Assembly (NCBI GenBank): GCA_020427005.1
Contig: JAGQOY010000062.1
Coordinates: 1 to 33,690, forward strand
Source: Planctomycetales bacterium
Lineage (GTDB): Bacteria > Planctomycetota > Planctomycetia > Pirellulales > Pirellulaceae
Reading direction: 5' to 3'
DNA length: 33,690 nt
How positions within the stretch are numbered: position 1 is the first letter of the stretch; each line of letters starts with the position of its first letter. The translations under genes and the position numbers were made by a program. The notes below the pieces were generated by a model. It was not told where the DNA came from, made no database searches, and worked only from the letters and a program-made list of their open reading frames with translations. Of the stretch, positions 24,139 to 33,591 are shown one piece after another.

Positions 24139-27100
24139 CTAGACTCGCCGTCGGACTTGCGAACCGTCACGCACTGCGTGGGCTCGCGGAGAGGGGATTG
24201 AGCCATCGCCCTGATCCGTTCGCTGCAGGCCGTCTTGATCCGGATCTGCTAAACGGTATTCGTCTTCCATGTCAGCCGTTGAATCGTTACAGACGACCAG
24301 ATGAGGCTTTCCCACCTGATTGCTCTCTTCCTCCGTTGCGGGCTGCCGCTTTCGCATTGCAAAGACGCGTCCAAGTGGGCTAGCTAGCAGGGCTGGCAAA
24401 AAGATCAGGTCACCTACCAGTGCTGCTGCCAACAGGGTCAACATCAAAGTGCCAAATCGCTGAGTGGGAGTAAAGGTACTGAGCGCAAACACGCTAAGAC
24501 CTAAGCCTCCAATGATCGTGGTTTGAGTCATGGCCGGGGCAACGTGCTTATATGCAGCAAACACGGCCTCACGTCGATCCAGCCCACGTCGCAGGCCATC
24601 ACGAAACCAAGTCAAAAAGTGAATCGTATCGTCTACCGCTACGCCCATGGCCACGCTGGCCGTCATCATGGAACCGATATCCACTAGAATATTGGCGTGC
24701 CCCATAAAGCCAAATATGGCAACAACGGGGAAGACGTTGGGGATCATCGATATAGCTCCACAAGCAGCGCCCTGGAACATGTTGGCCGGATGAAATGCAC
24801 TCATGAATGACCTGGCAGGACTTAGTAAGCAAGCCATTACCAAGGCAATCAAGACAAACGCCCATGCAACGCTTTCGACCAAACTCACCAACAGCGTACG
24901 TTGGGCTTTGTAAACTACCGGAACGACTCCGGTGTAAACCACATCCATTTCTCCCGATACAGTGCTAGACTCAATTGCCGGACCTCCAGCGATCCGATTT
25001 TCGTTCAGATGGACGTTAACATTTGCCAGCATTTCTTCGGCGTGAATTACGTTCGGGTTGGCCCCTCGAATAAAATCCAAATCGTAGTCTGGATGATCGG
25101 CAACAATCACCACACATGAATGCCGAGACAAGTAGTCTGCCCATTTCTCGGAGGTCGCTTTACCCTCATCCAACGGATGGGTGTCAGGATCATGCCAGTT
25201 GACGAGTCGTATTCGATCCGTCATCAGACAATTTGCCAACGTCTCACAAAGTATCTCAACTCCATCCACCTTGCCGTCGTCTGTCTTTGGCAACTCAGTT
25301 TCAGCCGGGATTTGCCCATCGGACCCTCCTACAACAGCCGACGATGCAGGCTTTGGTTTTCCGTGTCCTAAAACAAGCACATCACCTCGCAGTCGTTCAC
25401 TATCATCCAAAGGATTATCCAGGATCGACTGGACAACGGCCCTGCGACATCGATACGCAGCCACTACTGGCTCAACGCCTGCGCGCAGAGTTGTAACGAA
25501 TTGCCCATAGTCAACATCGTTCAACGCACCCAGCCGCAGACTGATGCGCCACAACTCCATGTTCTTACTCGGACTTGTGGCCGGCTCAAGGGCTAAGTAA
25601 TCAGTTGCCAAGAGCTGAGAACGTTGCTGTTTCAACATTCGGTCTGCCGCTAAACGAGCAGCGTTGAATGTACTATTGGAGGGTGCCGGCATGTTTGGCA
25701 AGAAAGTGATTGCACTCATCGCACGGCCAATCACATTCTGACCCGAATAGCCGAATTGACGCTGCAAGACATCTTGGATCTGCCCAACCGCTTCCGCGCG
25801 TTCAAGGAAGCTAAGCTGGGAATGAGACTGAATGGTCTGCTCAGTCGTTAGTTCCTCGTTGGCTACGTCGATGCGTTGCAGTGTCTCTGGAAATCGGACG
25901 ACTAATTCCATGGGAACCAAACGACCAAAGTTCTCCTCCAACCAAGCGTAGTCTTTTATGATCTGTGATTGGGAATCGAATAACTTGAGCAGTTGAACAC
26001 TGGTCCGTATCTTGAGCAGCCCTACGCCAAGCCCAATCAACAAACCAAAACAAACTGCATTTACCCACCAGTGGCGACGCAATATGAATCTTCCCAATCG
26101 TTCCCAAAAGTTGAGAATCGATTGAGCAGTTTTCTGCCCCGCTTGTTCTAGAGCCTTGCGTTTGGGTGGAAAAACCGTCAGTGCAGATGGCAAGTATATG
26201 TAAAGCAAGACTAAGGTCGCCATGACACCCATGGCTGAAAAGATCCCGAACTTGCGAATCGGTAGAATGTTGCTCGAACATAATGACAGTAGGCCAATGG
26301 CCGTCGTCAAGGCAGCTAGAGTACAAGGCACAACCGCATGCGCGATAGCCCTTTCCGGAGCCAGTTCCTCACCTTGTTCTATTACTGCATCTCGGTAGTA
26401 GTTCACGATGTGTACCGCACCCGACATGCCCAGCACATAGACCAGCGATGGCATCGTAAGCAGAATGGCATCCACGGATGCATTAGACCACCACACCAGT
26501 GAAAGACTGGTCATGGCTGACACGCCACCAACAAAGAAGACCATCGTCATCAGTTTGATTGATCGCAGACAGAGCAACGATAGCCCCAGCCCGAGGGCTA
26601 TTGAATAACCGATCAATCGAACCAACGTGATCGTTCCCTCCTCGTCAATCGCTACATTATCTACCGGCGGGCCACCGATGTGTAGAACAGGTTCTGTGGC
26701 AGCAAGATTCTTTGCAAACCACGAAAACGGAGGTGGCGCCGTGGTAGGTCGAGGCGGTGGCTGAACGCCACATTCTTGACTGATCTGAAATACGCGTCCG
26801 AAAGGTTGCCCCATCATTCCACGCCCGATCACGCGTTGAAGATTTCGACGAGCTACTTCCGTAAGAGTTATGACTACACACGTTTGGCGAGGTGGCTCGT
26901 CAACTGCAATAGCATCAAAAAATTCATACCAGGCCTTGCTTTGATCGACTGGATCTGCCTGCTTGAATGCATTCAGGTCACCACCATAATGTTCGTCGAC
27001 ATGTTGCTGAATCACAAGATCCCAAGTTGTCTCCCACTCAGCCGGCAACTCGGAAAGCTTTTCCTCGCTAAGCAACTCTCGCAGCTCTGCAGATTGCCAT

Positions 27101-27894
27101 TGGAACCCAGTTGGAACAGCTGGGCCAAACAGTGTCCCCGTCAATCGCGAGATCGCGTCTCGACGACCAGCCACCGGTTCCGTTGGCGTCGCTAGAGAGC
27201 CACTCTCACCGGCCAGATGCTCAACAACATCCGGTCCCGCTTCCACTGTCTTGAAAAGTGGAGCAGTTATCAATCTTGGGTTTGACCAGAAAGGATTGGG
27301 GGCGTCCTCGACTCCAGGATCTCCCAAAGCAGCTACAAATTGACCCTCTAAGTGGAAGCTCCCGGTGGCTCGAGCTACAAGTCGCCAGGCAGCACTGACC
27401 ACATTGGGATTACCCTCCCAACGATATAGTCGCCCGTCGGGAGTAATGTAGAAAGCCTTGCCATGCTCATCAACTAACCATTTTTCGTTCTTGCCACCCC
27501 AATCAAAATGCAAATCGTCTGTAGTGAACAGCGCGTAGTCCGCCCCCAGTCGTTGGGCCCGATAGTAATCAGATGTTGGGTCGACATCCGCTGTAGGCGC
27601 CATTTCATTTTTGAGCTTGCTGACAAACATCTTTAAGCGTTGATCATCAAGCGTGCAGTTCTTCCATGTGGCGACAATGAACTGCTCACTCACAAAACGT
27701 TTGGCGAACCAAGCCAATTCTTCTGTCTCACGAAAATCGCTTGGCAGCCAGTCTTTGACATTGTTCTCGGTTCGCTGCAATGCCATCCGCGCACCACGTC
27801 CGGCAAATGGCACGAAGAAAAAGACTGCCATCAAAAGGATGAGCGCAGTGGGCACACCAAATACTGATTTCTTAGAATAGAAACAGTCTTTCAT
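24139..27894 (-). CDS. MMPL/HAE3-type RND exporter
   Basis: 1251 residues. The N-terminal membrane helix (TALILLMAVFFFVPFAGRGA) is followed by a large periplasmic domain (to about residue 415). Then comes a six-helix block (about 420-590, with SIALGLGLSLLCL, LLTMPSLVYVLGMSGAVHI and a MATLVLLYIYLPSALTVF helix), a second helix and periplasmic domain, and a final block (about 1000-1180) with GVAVDDTIHFLTWFRDGLRR and TTIIGGLGLSVFALS. The duplicated arrangement is that of MMPL/HAE3 proton-driven exporters, some of which move hopanoids or other lipids. The cargo here is unknown. The C-terminal 65 residues are a charged soluble tail. ATG start. Monocistronic, as both neighbours are far or convergent. 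Confidence 0.9.
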   Translation of the reverse strand: MKDCFYSKKSVFGVPTALILLMAVFFFVPFAGRGARMALQRTENNVKDWLPSDFRETEELAWFAKRFVSEQFIVATWKNCTLDDQRLKMFVSKLKNEMAPTADVDPTSDYYRAQRLGADYALFTTDDLHFDWGGKNEKWLVDEHGKAFYITPDGRLYRWEGNPNVVSAAWRLVARATGSFHLEGQFVAALGDPGVEDAPNPFWSNPRLITAPLFKTVEAGPDVVEHLAGESGSLATPTEPVAGRRDAISRLTGTLFGPAVPTGFQWQSAELRELLSEEKLSELPAEWETTWDLVIQQHVDEHYGGDLNAFKQADPVDQSKAWYEFFDAIAVDEPPRQTCVVITLTEVARRNLQRVIGRGMMGQPFGRVFQISQECGVQPPPRPTTAPPPFSWFAKNLAATEPVLHIGGPPVDNVAIDEEGTITLVRLIGYSIALGLGLSLLCLRSIKLMTMVFFVGGVSAMTSLSLVWWSNASVDAILLTMPSLVYVLGMSGAVHIVNYYRDAVIEQGEELAPERAIAHAVVPCTLAALTTAIGLLSLCSSNILPIRKFGIFSAMGVMATLVLLYIYLPSALTVFPPKRKALEQAGQKTAQSILNFWERLGRFILRRHWWVNAVCFGLLIGLGVGLLKIRTSVQLLKLFDSQSQIIKDYAWLEENFGRLVPMELVVRFPETLQRIDVANEELTTEQTIQSHSQLSFLERAEAVGQIQDVLQRQFGYSGQNVIGRAMSAITFLPNMPAPSNSTFNAARLAADRMLKQQRSQLLATDYLALEPATSPSKNMELWRISLRLGALNDVDYGQFVTTLRAGVEPVVAAYRCRRAVVQSILDNPLDDSERLRGDVLVLGHGKPKPASSAVVGGSDGQIPAETELPKTDDGKVDGVEILCETLANCLMTDRIRLVNWHDPDTHPLDEGKATSEKWADYLSRHSCVVIVADHPDYDLDFIRGANPNVIHAEEMLANVNVHLNENRIAGGPAIESSTVSGEMDVVYTGVVPVVYKAQRTLLVSLVESVAWAFVLIALVMACLLSPARSFMSAFHPANMFQGAACGAISMIPNVFPVVAIFGFMGHANILVDIGSMMTASVAMGVAVDDTIHFLTWFRDGLRRGLDRREAVFAAYKHVAPAMTQTTIIGGLGLSVFALSTFTPTQRFGTLMLTLLAAALVGDLIFLPALLASPLGRVFAMRKRQPATEEESNQVGKPHLVVCNDSTADMEDEYRLADPDQDGLQRTDQGDGSIPSPRAHAVRDGSQVRRRV

Positions 27895-28462
27895 GCTGAG
27901 ACCACTTAGACAAGTTTTTATTGCGGGACAGATGCACCACCGGACAGCAAGCCATTAAGGCTATCGACACAATTGAGGTACGTCCACCTAAAACGGAAAA
28001 ACCAATACTTCGTCAGCATCGACCGATGCGAGCCATGATAATTAGAAAAGATGTTACGATGTGGCAAATTTTGACATCAAGCCGAAACACACTATAAACT
28101 CGTTTCCAACTCGAGATATTTTCGTGCCTGAGATATTTCCTGGGCTAACTAGCCAATCCTAGCTGAACTGCTGACTTAATTGCTAGCGTTGGGAAGTAAC
28201 CCACCGGCTGTTCAAGTTCCAGCTACAAAACTCCCCTCATTATGTATCTCAGGCTATATTTGCCTTACGCCATGCCAACAAACTGGACTCACAGATTGAG
28301 TGCCTAAAGCTTATCAGGCAGCACAGAGGAATGCAGTCGATGGGCTAATTGCCCCTGTACAATGCACAATCAAGCTCAGTTCATTGCACAATAAAAACCG
28401 GCCTCCGTTCCGCACCCTTCATCCTCTAATCGTATCCTGTAGCTCTGCGCGCTCCTGCCAAA
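27895..28462. other. Intergenic region between rho and the MMPL gene
   Basis: 568 bases, AT-richer than the flanking genes. It should contain the MMPL promoter and the end of the rho transcript (both minus strand). A short direct repeat GAGATATTT occurs twice near 28110-28140. A plus-strand frame at 28300-28500 is not convincing. Nothing else recognised. Confidence 0.5.
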
Positions 28463-29791
28463 TTAGTCCAAACTCTTCGCTGCAGAAATCAACCGAATAA
28501 ACTCCTTATTCGTTTTGAATTTCGAAAGCTGCTTGGTCAACTGCTCCATGGCTTCCACCGGATGCATCGTATTCAACGTGCGACGCAGCATGGTAACCGC
28601 GTGCAACGTTTCCTCATCATGCAGCAACTCTTCGCGGCGTGTTCCTGATTGAGTTATATCAATGGCAGGCCAAACTCGTCGATCTGCCAATCTACGGTCG
28701 AGCACCAACTCCATGTTACCGGTACCCTTGAACTCTTGGAAAATCAAGTCATCCATCCGGCTGCCCGTATCCACCAAGGCTGTACCTACAATCGTCAACG
28801 AGCCCCCTTCTGCGAAAGCACGAGCTGTTGCGAATAGTTTTTTGGGCACATCCATCGCCTTGATATTCACACCGCCCGTCATCGTAGGTCCATTGTTCCC
28901 AACCCATTTATTAAATGCTCGGGCCAATCGCGTAATGGAGTCCATGAGCAAGAAAACGTCCTTACCCATTTCAGCCAATCGCTTACAACGATCGATAACC
29001 AATTGGCTTAAACGCACATGGCTATCCACATCCATGTCTAGACTGCTGGCTATGACCTCACCGCGCTGGACATTACGACGCATGTCCGTTACTTCCTCGG
29101 GCCGCTCGTCAACCAACAGTACCAACAAATGGACGTCCGGGTGATTTTCCGCTATTCCGCGACTAATGTGTTGCAACATGATGGTCTTGCCGCTCCGCGG
29201 TGGCGCCACAATAAGGGCACGCTGACCCTTACCTAACGGCGCAAGCAAGTCAATAACGCGGTTCGTCAGCGGCTGTTGCCCCACTTCCAAATTCAACCAC
29301 TGCTCAGGGTTGATTGGCGTCAACACTTTATCGTCGTCAAAATTCTTGACGCTGGAGTATTCATCTGGCGGCATGCCATCAACGTCAACGATTTCTCGGA
29401 CACGTGGGCCCTGTTGCCGACGTCCGGGTTGCATCATAGATCGAATACAGACTCCCTGACGGAGTCCGAATTTTTCGATCATCGTGCCGGGCACGAACGG
29501 ATCAGTTCGCTCTCGGGAATAGTTGTTTTCGGAACTTCTGAGAAACCCATATCCGTTGGGATGCATTTCCAAGATTCCCAGAAACTCGACTAATGGTACT
29601 TCACCATTTTCGTCTAGCTCAGGCTCCGGAAACTCCTTGGGGCCGACCGACGGTGCATTGCGACGTTTGCCGCGAAACGACCGTCTACCTCCACCGCGTG
29701 GTGCACTGGGACCACCGTTGTGGCCACCTCCGGAATATCCGCCCCCGGAACTATTTGAAGAACGCGATCGAAACCTTTTTTTCTTTGGCAT
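28463..29791 (-). CDS. rho: Transcription termination factor Rho
   Basis: 442 residues from the ATG at 29791; a GTG six codons upstream (29809) is the alternative. Rho is a hexameric RNA helicase that ends transcription. The first 50 residues are a disordered Arg/Gly/Ser-rich extension (SGGGYSGGGHNGG, RGGGRRSFRGKRR). The RNA-binding domain follows with LGILEMHPNGYGFLR (about 71-85). The ATPase core has Walker A APPRSGKT (196-203), LLVDERPEEVTDMRR, the Walker B segment VFLLMDSITRLARAFN, the Q-loop-like region and the R-loop GTGNMELVLDR. All helicase motifs look intact. The E. coli AGKT is SGKT here. The nearest upstream gene is about 890 bases away on the other strand. Confidence 0.97.
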   Translation of the reverse strand: MPKKKRFRSRSSNSSGGGYSGGGHNGGPSAPRGGGRRSFRGKRRNAPSVGPKEFPEPELDENGEVPLVEFLGILEMHPNGYGFLRSSENNYSRERTDPFVPGTMIEKFGLRQGVCIRSMMQPGRRQQGPRVREIVDVDGMPPDEYSSVKNFDDDKVLTPINPEQWLNLEVGQQPLTNRVIDLLAPLGKGQRALIVAPPRSGKTIMLQHISRGIAENHPDVHLLVLLVDERPEEVTDMRRNVQRGEVIASSLDMDVDSHVRLSQLVIDRCKRLAEMGKDVFLLMDSITRLARAFNKWVGNNGPTMTGGVNIKAMDVPKKLFATARAFAEGGSLTIVGTALVDTGSRMDDLIFQEFKGTGNMELVLDRRLADRRVWPAIDITQSGTRREELLHDEETLHAVTMLRRTLNTMHPVEAMEQLTKQLSKFKTNKEFIRLISAAKSLD

Positions 29792-30678
29792 GCAGTTAGA
29801 TTCCAGCACTAATAGATACGTTTCAAAGCATGTCGTACAAGCTTCGGAGCTGAGTACTTGTCATAGGCACAACACGACTCTTAAGAATTCCACTCTGAAG
29901 AATGCCGACGAGCGAGAAACAAGCCTAGGAAGAATGAACAAACCAACTTACCAACCACTCAGAAATGCTTTCCCTTCCTGAAGATTCAGGATTAGCTCGC
30001 ATTCATAGTTGGTAGCCTTGGCATCCTATCCGGGGATGCAGTTGCTCCCTAAAGAAACCGTTACTCGAAAAAACACAATCAACAATAAAACCACTGAAGC
30101 CCGATCCCACGAGCGCCCTGTGGTATAGCACTAAGCGACAGACCGTGAACCTTATCGTTCCCCAAAGGGAACCACTAGCCCAAATTCATTAGGCAGATGT
30201 ATTCGTATCGTTTGGAGCCGGGAAAGAACAGATCAACAAATCTTACACCGGTGGACTGATTGATTTAGTCCGAATTGCAGTAGCTTTAGATCTGATGTCG
30301 CTTCTGCCCACATTAGCAATATGCTGTGCTGCGTAACACAACATCCAGCGCCAAACAAGCACAATTGCTAATTCAACACTTAAGGGGAGTGGCTCTCAAA
30401 GGGAGCTCAGAAACAACCGGGCGGCCGTTCGCAAAGGAAATGTGCCGCCTGCAAGACTCCTAACGTCTTTAAGCGCCTTGAAATATTATCTCTGAGGGGA
30501 GTGGTGTCAAGAGAAAGTTGCGAGCATTTCCAACAATTTGGGCTGAATATTCGAGCTAACCGTTCGATTCCGCAACTTTGGCTCCAGTTACCCAGTCGGA
30601 GCATCCGATCTCGACAGATGAGGATGATTATTGATACATCTCCAACCTCACAGATCGCGTTTCTCAAAGGATTGAGTA
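29792..30678. other. Long intergenic region between divergent rho and thioredoxin-YHS genes
   Basis: About 890 bases holding both divergent promoters. Visible structure: a perfect 6-bp hairpin GTTCCC-CAAA-GGGAAC near 30154-30171; inverted 9-mers ATTAGCAAT (30312-30320) and ATTGCTAAT (30364-30372); and AGGGGAGTGG repeated near 30384 and 30496. No tRNA, 6S RNA, SRP RNA or RNase P signature was found on either strand. A long rho leader would fit the known attenuation control of rho in other bacteria, but nothing here proves it. Confidence 0.5.
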
Positions 30679-32427
30679 ATGAGCCCTTCCCGATATGTCT
30701 TTTGGATTGCGATGGCCCTGGCCTGTGGAACAGCACTTGCCGGTGATGAGATTCGCTGGGCTCCCAACTTACCTTCAGGCCGACAAGCAGCTTCACAATT
30801 CAATGTACCACTCTTGGTGCATTTTTATGGAGACAATTGCCTACCCTGCCGTTTACTCGAGCAACGTGTGTATACGCAGCAAGAAGCCGTCTCGACCTTG
30901 AACAAGTATTTCATCTGTGTTCATGTCAACGCGACCCAAGAACCTGAAACCGCCCGCGAGTTCGGCGTACACAGCTGGCCCACAGACGTTTTCCTCAGCC
31001 CAGATGGCAAAACGCTTTACCAAGGCGTCTGCCCACAAGACCTATCCGCCTATTTGGATATTTTGCGGAATGTGGCAGTAATGAATCGCGACCGCAACGT
31101 GATGCTAGCCGCACAAAAGAACCCTGCTCAACAACACTTGCCTAGCTTTCAACCAAACTCCTCAACCATGCTAGCCAATAGCGGCCCGGTTCAAACCAAT
31201 GTCGCACCCGGCATGCAATCACCGAGTTTCTATTCTCATCCACAAACGGGATTGCCTGCCGACACGTCTCGACCTGACGTACAAGTGGGACCCGCGGCAG
31301 CTCTAAACGCCTCAGCCATCGTGAACGCACCAACGCTGGCCAGCCAACAACAGTTACCAGCTGGCTCTACCGCCCAATGGTCACCAAACGGTACCATCGG
31401 AGTACCATCCAACTTGGCTTCATACTCTACAGCAACCATGCCAACTCCTAACATGGGGTCCCTGGCCAGCAATCCTACCGCTCAATTGACTGCTAGCTTG
31501 CCGCAAGCCACCATGTCCAATGTGCCTGCACCTGCGATCGCATCTGCGCAACCACAGCTTCCTCCCTCGACAGCAGTTAGCGCTCCAGTAACTGTCAACA
31601 ATCCTCACTTCACTGGAAACCGCTATCGAAATGAGCCCCAACCCGGCTCCATGGCTGTGAATCCATCGCTATTAACTCCTGGTACTCATCCCGCTGGTCC
31701 TGGAATACCACCGGGACAGTATTTGCCTATGCCTGCAACTACGAACAATTTTGCCAACGGCAATGCGTCGATGATGGCGAGCAATACTAACGCCGCACCT
31801 TACAATTCAGTCCAAATGCCAATGCCTTCCGGCACCGCAGCACCTGGCAACCTCGCCGGTACACCCAGTTTTCCAAATAACTTCACTTCTGCGCAGGCCT
31901 CACCAGCCCCACAATTCCAACAGCCTTTACCTTCTGCGATGGTGGCCAATACACAACTCCCAACCGCCTCCCTGGCCACACACCAAGTCCCCAGTTCGTC
32001 AAATCCAGCGGTGAATGCAAACACCGTCTCCTTCCAACCTCGCCAAAGTGCTGGGGTCACCAACACGCCAGCTCTTAGCGGTCAGTGTCCAGTGACTCTC
32101 AAGCATCAGAGAGAATGGAAAACCGGAGACCCACGTTTTGCCGTGAAGCATCGAGGACGTGTCTACTGGATGAGCAGCCAAGAAGCGATGCAGGAATTCC
32201 TTTCGGACCCAGATGGGTCAAGCCCGGTAATGGCAGGTTATGATCCGTTGATATTCCTGCAGGAAGGACGCCTTGTCGATGGCGACATCCGCTACGGCTG
32301 GCATGAGGGAAATACCGGAGCGGTATATCTGTTTTCCAGTCAACAGTCCAAGCAACAATATCAAGAAAACTTCGAGGCCAACACACGAGCCCTAGAAACA
32401 GTATTGAACAGCGCCGGAGCTCATTAG
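30679..32427 (+). CDS. Secreted thioredoxin-linker-YHS-like protein
   Basis: 582 residues. Signal peptide at about 1-21 (YVFWIAMALACGTALAG). A thioredoxin-like domain spans about 25-140 with VHFYGDNCLPCRLLE (C54, C57) and the cis-proline region HSWPTDVFLSPDG, similar to thioredoxin_7 or DUF255 proteins. Residues about 155-465 are low-complexity, rich in Pro, Ala, Asn, Gln, Ser and Thr. The C-terminal 113 residues hold two YHS-like half-repeats: CPVTLKHQREW (C470) with FAVKHRGRVYWMSSQEAM, then RYGWHEGNTGAVYLFSSQQS. YHS modules are cysteine-containing, metal-associated domains. The combination suggests an envelope redox or metal-handling role, which is inference. ATG start with AAAGGA upstream. 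Confidence 0.8.
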   Translation: MSPSRYVFWIAMALACGTALAGDEIRWAPNLPSGRQAASQFNVPLLVHFYGDNCLPCRLLEQRVYTQQEAVSTLNKYFICVHVNATQEPETAREFGVHSWPTDVFLSPDGKTLYQGVCPQDLSAYLDILRNVAVMNRDRNVMLAAQKNPAQQHLPSFQPNSSTMLANSGPVQTNVAPGMQSPSFYSHPQTGLPADTSRPDVQVGPAAALNASAIVNAPTLASQQQLPAGSTAQWSPNGTIGVPSNLASYSTATMPTPNMGSLASNPTAQLTASLPQATMSNVPAPAIASAQPQLPPSTAVSAPVTVNNPHFTGNRYRNEPQPGSMAVNPSLLTPGTHPAGPGIPPGQYLPMPATTNNFANGNASMMASNTNAAPYNSVQMPMPSGTAAPGNLAGTPSFPNNFTSAQASPAPQFQQPLPSAMVANTQLPTASLATHQVPSSSNPAVNANTVSFQPRQSAGVTNTPALSGQCPVTLKHQREWKTGDPRFAVKHRGRVYWMSSQEAMQEFLSDPDGSSPVMAGYDPLIFLQEGRLVDGDIRYGWHEGNTGAVYLFSSQQSKQQYQENFEANTRALETVLNSAGAH

Positions 32428-32519
32428 TTTACACACATCCTAGTGCACCTGAAGAAAAATCGACTCTCGGCAAACGCTTCGCATTTCCGGATTGTCCTAT
32501 TGCAAGGTTGAACCAAATC

Positions 32520-33410
32520 TTAATTCTCATTATTTGGCCTTGACCTGTCCTGAGGCAGGTCACCCATTGTACGAGTGCCACCACGACCATCTAAGGCTTG
32601 CCTAATTTGCTCTGCTGTCGGGTTCGCGTCAAGGGACGGCAAGTTCTGAAAGCGACCTGAATCTGCACTTGGAAAATTGTTCGCAGACGTCGAAGTCGAC
32701 TGCAAGCCCAACGGACTAAAACTGAGCCCTTCAGCCTCTAACAACACACTCTTCACGCGATGTTCGATGATGTCTTCTTTGCTTTCTTTGCGTCGTTCCA
32801 GCGTGGCTCGCAGTTTTTTTACAAGACTTTCAACTTTTGCAAACTCTGCTTCGCGTTGTGCCAAATCCCTGTCAAAGGCAGCGGTCAGTTCCGTGCGCAA
32901 TTCATCGGCCAGCTCTGCCCGTTTCAAGTCATCGTTGGAAGCGCTCATTTCTTGAATGATCATGTGTAACTTGCTTGCTTGTGCTAATTCATCCGCCGGT
33001 ATGGGCTCCGCGACCGATCGCCAATTCACGACCGCTTCCATACGATGGCGAAGAACTGTTTCGCGAGCAAACGGATCATTCCCTTGTACGCTGCCGGAGC
33101 TTGAATCAAAGGGAGAAACAGCATTCGAAAACCTCGAGGCCCCGGAGAAAGTAGCCGCATCTAAGGATGGTTCTGATTCCAATTGCCCCTGCGCCTGTCT
33201 TGGGCTCGTTGCCGGAATAGCAAAATCATTGCTACTGCGTCCAGGGAATTCATCCTGGCCCCGAGGCAGAGCAATCGGATCACTGGGCGCAGGTAATCTT
33301 GGAAATCCACTGGCTGCCGAATCTTGCCCTTGCGTAGGCCTGAATAAAACGAACGCAACTACGACCCCAATTCCAAATACACACCTTTTGTAATTCAATT
33401 TCATTTTCAT
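32520..33410 (-). CDS. Exported coiled-coil protein of unknown function
   Basis: 296 residues from the ATG at 33410, with GAAGAAG just upstream; a TTG at 33428 would add six lysine-rich residues. A signal peptide covers about the first 29 residues (RCVFGIGVVVAFVLF, ending TQGQ). About residues 30-120 are low-complexity, rich in Ser, Pro, Ala and Gln. Residues about 125-225 are strongly helical and charged (LAQREAEFAKVESLVKKLRA, then TLERRKESKEDIIEHRV), a likely coiled coil. The tail has PTAEQIRQALDGRGG. No known family recognised. It is convergent with the thioredoxin-YHS gene, 92 bases away. Confidence 0.65.
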   Translation of the reverse strand: MKMKLNYKRCVFGIGVVVAFVLFRPTQGQDSAASGFPRLPAPSDPIALPRGQDEFPGRSSNDFAIPATSPRQAQGQLESEPSLDAATFSGASRFSNAVSPFDSSSGSVQGNDPFARETVLRHRMEAVVNWRSVAEPIPADELAQASKLHMIIQEMSASNDDLKRAELADELRTELTAAFDRDLAQREAEFAKVESLVKKLRATLERRKESKEDIIEHRVKSVLLEAEGLSFSPLGLQSTSTSANNFPSADSGRFQNLPSLDANPTAEQIRQALDGRGGTRTMGDLPQDRSRPNNEN

Positions 33411-33591
33411 GTTGGTTTTCTTCTTCAAAGAGAAATCTGCGTTCGGACTGAATAAAATCGTGATTAGTGTTCGGTCACAATCTAACTTTATGATTCGCGA
33501 AGATTGTAGAACGACTTTCTAAATCGTTCGTCAAGCCATGGAGACAATTGATCTACTGTCACCCTTAAATTCAAATGCTGACAGAGCACTC

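Noticed and set aside
29792..30678. A structured RNA such as 6S RNA, SRP RNA or a riboswitch in the rho upstream region
   Set aside because: No conserved core sequence of these families was found on either strand; only small hairpins are visible.
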